From an uncultured Sulfitobacter sp. (GTDB lineage: Bacteria > Pseudomonadota > Alphaproteobacteria > Rhodobacterales > Rhodobacteraceae), in NCBI GenBank assembly GCA_937923365.1, contig CALAIJ010000110.1:1-14104 (forward strand): a DNA stretch of 14,104 bases, read 5' to 3'. Below the pieces are notes generated by a model. The model worked only from the letters and a program-made list of their open reading frames with translations. It was not told the DNA's origin and did not search any database. The translations under genes and the position numbers were made by a program. Positions 13,701 to 14,104 of this stretch are shown in pieces (positions within the stretch are counted from its first letter, which is position 1; every line of letters begins with the position of its first letter).

Positions 13701-14104
13701 GGCATTCCCGCCGGTGAACATCGCGACATCGTTGCCATAGTCGGTGCCGTAGAAATTGATCGCTTCTACGTCCGAATGAACCTGTGCGGTACCGGCTTCG
13801 CCCAGAATCCAAAGGCCAGGGCGTGAAAGGCCTGCGCCTTCTGCATATACGTCGCGATCTGTTGCGGGGATGGATGCTGCCGGGCCATAGTCCCCACCGT
13901 TAAAGTAGTCGAGCACGGCTTGCAGATCATCAATATCATCTGTCGCGGTGGCAACGGTAGGGGCGCTTGTCTCGTACACGACAAGGGAGGTATCGCCGAT
14001 GAGGAAGGGATCGAAATCCGCATCAGTTTCGTCCAAGTCCGGCCGATACTCGACCAGATCCATGCCGGTGCCGCCATACAGTTTGTCGAACTGAAAACTT
14101 GACG
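7773..14104 (-). CDS. Giant RTX (hemolysin-type calcium-binding repeat) protein, N-terminus outside window
   Basis: This is a secreted calcium-binding RTX protein, expected to leave the cell through a type I (ABC/MFP/TolC) system; no such exporter is in the window. The frame has no stop from TAA 7775-7773 through the right edge. ATG 14063 is internal, because the 13 codons before it (FQFDKLYGGTG just before the Met) are open and RTX-like. At least 2110 residues are visible (numbered here from Met 14063). Dense GGxGxDxhx nonapeptide arrays, which form Ca2+-binding beta-rolls, occupy about residues 1002-1180 and 1640-2010; sparser ones lie between. Between arrays run beta-rich modules ending in a recurrent hE(N/R/K)hh...DD motif, as in serralysin (M10) C-terminal regions. 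The tail (2028-2096), with GFDRIKDFEDGLDILDLSSF and ASDVIL at the end, fits a type I secretion signal. The protein is strongly acidic and I see no Cys. No protease, lipase or adhesin domain is recognisable in the visible part, so its function is unknown. Confidence 0.9.
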   Translation of the reverse strand, partial: SSFQFDKLYGGTGMDLVEYRPDLDETDADFDPFLIGDTSLVVYETSAPTVATATDDIDDLQAVLDYFNGGDYGPAASIPATDRDVYAEGAGLSRPGLWILGEAGTAQVHSDVEAINFYGTDYGNDVAMFTGGNAYDGGEGIVADPLGNETGAYAFIDLLMGDFGAYADRLGVTTGITFAAEDRLLEDGTADTDSEEVILQFGVSNIKGYERLAIEGTDFDDALVGGKFSDLLRGGDGNDLIDGGEFEHFTSAKMQFDINTGDYLYVETLNTTERDVIVGGRGNDTIYWSDDGADRIYGDQPAINGGFGSTDDGDVLIVEAEADSAGLEYGLYDANFVYPSAAIRFEYKASDSVERLESGLMLLGDGFLTDGNGTSLTFGTGMRFGDNLGAIDDPWMEHRGMDHVNIVTSDDTNDLHFYQGGATYIAGDAADGSDVDVFAADFSDQSQSIEFTVADADDDGKVLGNGTFVKGFEKAVILAGLGNDTLVGGGEYDLLDGGAGDDIIYGGETAAGNTVAGRDILRGGAGNDTVLWYSDGNDVLDGGDDSDMIVIGTRTGSLGWYGSDANGSFTLWNLQASDSMATVQSAYLALPDIETWYMDGGPTNFVEFTNFENFTMAGAGDLDDIGIVMGEGIVWGGESIGDADILLANLATETRNLTVVADDDMMGNAAPGEDAFDADGNYVGDASDLQDIGTGALVGGFERLHFGGGLGNDTLVGGALVDAIYGNGGEDVLYGGGGGTETDRDLLDGGTGDDVLIFNGGHAYLYGGFNANDYDTLQFDVQASELSAGISLKVLDSAGLQLGSTFNGGTSANRTDLTELMSYDPSWAREFSGANEAHSLVMDYGTGSLRYRDIENTVFRGGDANDVLVAPLRNGAIFGGGGDDLIVSGNGLDIMIGGDGFDTYVIGGGVDKIALETFEGAAIYYDDKNFADITFSVVGGDDLVLTASNGTVTIVDYFADGGNGLNFTFDFLDQRSTLDLSTLAGIVPGGTGIQGVHAEGTTEDDNMRRAFTENSDTYFAGAGDDLMSGSAGSDFFDGGSGFDTVSFRNTNATASVTVDLAFHAGFAGEAAGDTFVGIENIVGTHLADFLAGDRISNLLIGLEGNDVINGRGGDDALSGGEGNDSLLGGDGADNLTGDEGNDTLRGEAGDDTVVGGDGDDVMYGDDGEDILVGNEGRDIAYGGDGADVYVYSEGEDTDLLGSYDEFHGEGGTDLLDFSGFDNSVTLLHGSGFVVSNESVSAQDGGTLKDLIFYSGTEEFVGSIYNDIFELVGSAGTFSGNAGGDLIRTTGPLVASTILGGSGVDTLEDLGFGGGGIVVNMTSSVLLIGNGIYSDAFSYTDSYGVQHTIGEFENVIGTDEDDYIHGNEFDNRFTDGDGADVFRGYGGDDYVVAGVNSAELFIDRYYGGSGFDTIDYSAATNGIYINMAAEYAYDRDGEGAPSIAGPIAIGIRDTIDGFEHIILGSGNDLIHADAFNHIFETGAGNDEILSSTGEDRVIGGLGLDIYADSSYFPNSDQFDIVDYSQITQGVTLTLTYDAVGNYLLGTATGTGIDTDTISNFERFVASQGDDVFTGAGTDDYFLYDAEAGGGGFDQFDGAGGIDVVDFSDFGAAILVDMEAAIEVSTRDSFDLDPNTGTSRDIADLTDVEKVVLTRYDDEYRGRSTDDFLAGGAGNDVLAGREGEDTLVGSDGLDIADYSDETGTANSSTHRIVVDLSGEILGFKGASDSYGDIDTFIGIEGIIANRGNDDLYGNLEDNFIDGGRGNDIILGIAGSNMLIGGRGWDSISGGIDDDFISGGIGNDYLMGGSGQDVLMGDEGDDTIDGGDGIDTASYASSGTGIAAYLAFSGTDTGEGGADVYMNVENLIGSAHDDRLIGDTGSNTIKGGAGHDLIKGKGGDDVFYGDAGDDFIIGAEGNDTLYGGEGADTLYALRGVDELFGEGGDDYIYGGRDNDLLEGGEGVDRLRGNLGNDTMDGGAGDDDLRGGGSNDVMNGSSGDDFLFGQGGADTLFGGTGNDVLTGGNGAGTFDGIADTFVYADGLSNGGGFDRIKDFEDGLDILDLSSFGYTDFAQLLPLALDTGANMRLNFGDGNVLYIENFNIADFSASDVIL
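8034..9146 (-). repeat. C-terminal dense RTX nonapeptide array (coding)
   Basis: This encodes residues about 1640-2010 of the RTX protein, a run of GGxGxD units such as GGAGNDVL, GGEGADTL and GGTGNDVL, with one beta-module inserted at about 1813-1860. At DNA level the repeats read as GC-rich tracts (cgccgcc, gtcatcgcc on the plus strand) and are degenerate. They are protein repeats and not a DNA satellite. Confidence 0.85.
10524..11060 (-). repeat. Central RTX nonapeptide array (coding)
   Basis: This encodes residues about 1002-1180 of the RTX protein. At least nine consecutive GG/GD-x-G-x-D units (for example GGEGNDSL, GGDGADNL, GDEGNDTL, GEAGDDTV) are enough for a complete beta-roll block. 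Confidence 0.85.

Noticed and set aside
12762..13826. 354-codon plus-strand frame, with similar frames at 8979-9857 and 8097-8669
   Set aside because: These are stop-free shadows created by the GC-rich, repetitive codons of the RTX gene on the other strand. Their translations are low-complexity, with no start signals or family features.
14061..14063. ATG at 14063 as the start of the RTX protein
   Set aside because: The frame is open to the window edge and the preceding residues (LYGGTG) are themselves RTX-like; no Shine-Dalgarno stands before this ATG.

Overview
The window looks like chromosomal DNA from an alphaproteobacterium of the Rhodobacteraceae (Roseobacter group). I base this on a Smo-type polyol ABC transporter locus, a very large acidic RTX protein of the type I secretion class, fairly high G+C and tightly packed genes with GTGA/ATGA overlaps. 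This assignment comes from family resemblance; there is no rRNA or other marker gene here.

Left region (1-3955, minus strand): a polyol (sorbitol/mannitol-type) uptake and oxidation operon. In transcription order it holds a periplasmic binding protein (2660-3955), a strong intercistronic hairpin (2617-2644), permease 1 (1567-2505), permease 2 (717-1553) and an SDR polyol dehydrogenase (1-720, cut by the left edge). Permease 2 carries an in-frame amber codon at 1347-1349, with the same protein continuing in the same frame on both sides. As sequenced, the transporter is therefore probably broken, unless this is a base-calling error. No ATP-binding subunit is in the window; in the smo operon of Rhodobacter sphaeroides one accompanies these genes, so it may lie past the left edge.

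Middle region (3956-7600): a control region of about 300 bases with 21-bp-spaced direct repeats and inverted repeats, then a plus-strand DCC-family (DUF393) thiol-disulfide oxidoreductase-like gene (4264-4713). Facing it is a minus-strand three-gene unit: a small membrane protein (7229-7600), a multi-pass ICMT/PEMT-type methyltransferase-like protein (5994-7232) and a cytochrome P450 (4657-5997). Both internal junctions are 4-base ATGA overlaps, so the three are probably translated together. The methyltransferase ends in a segment resembling a DCC domain that has lost its CxxC. I do not recognise a described pathway for this set; it is the best candidate here for an uncharacterised system.

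Right region (7773-14104, minus strand): one enormous open frame for an RTX protein. It has at least 2110 residues, no cysteine that I can see, dense GGxGxD arrays and a C-terminal type I secretion-like tail. Its frame stays open through the right edge, so the N-terminus is outside the window. Two hairpins follow its stop codon. No tRNA, rRNA, CRISPR array, IS element or integrase was seen.
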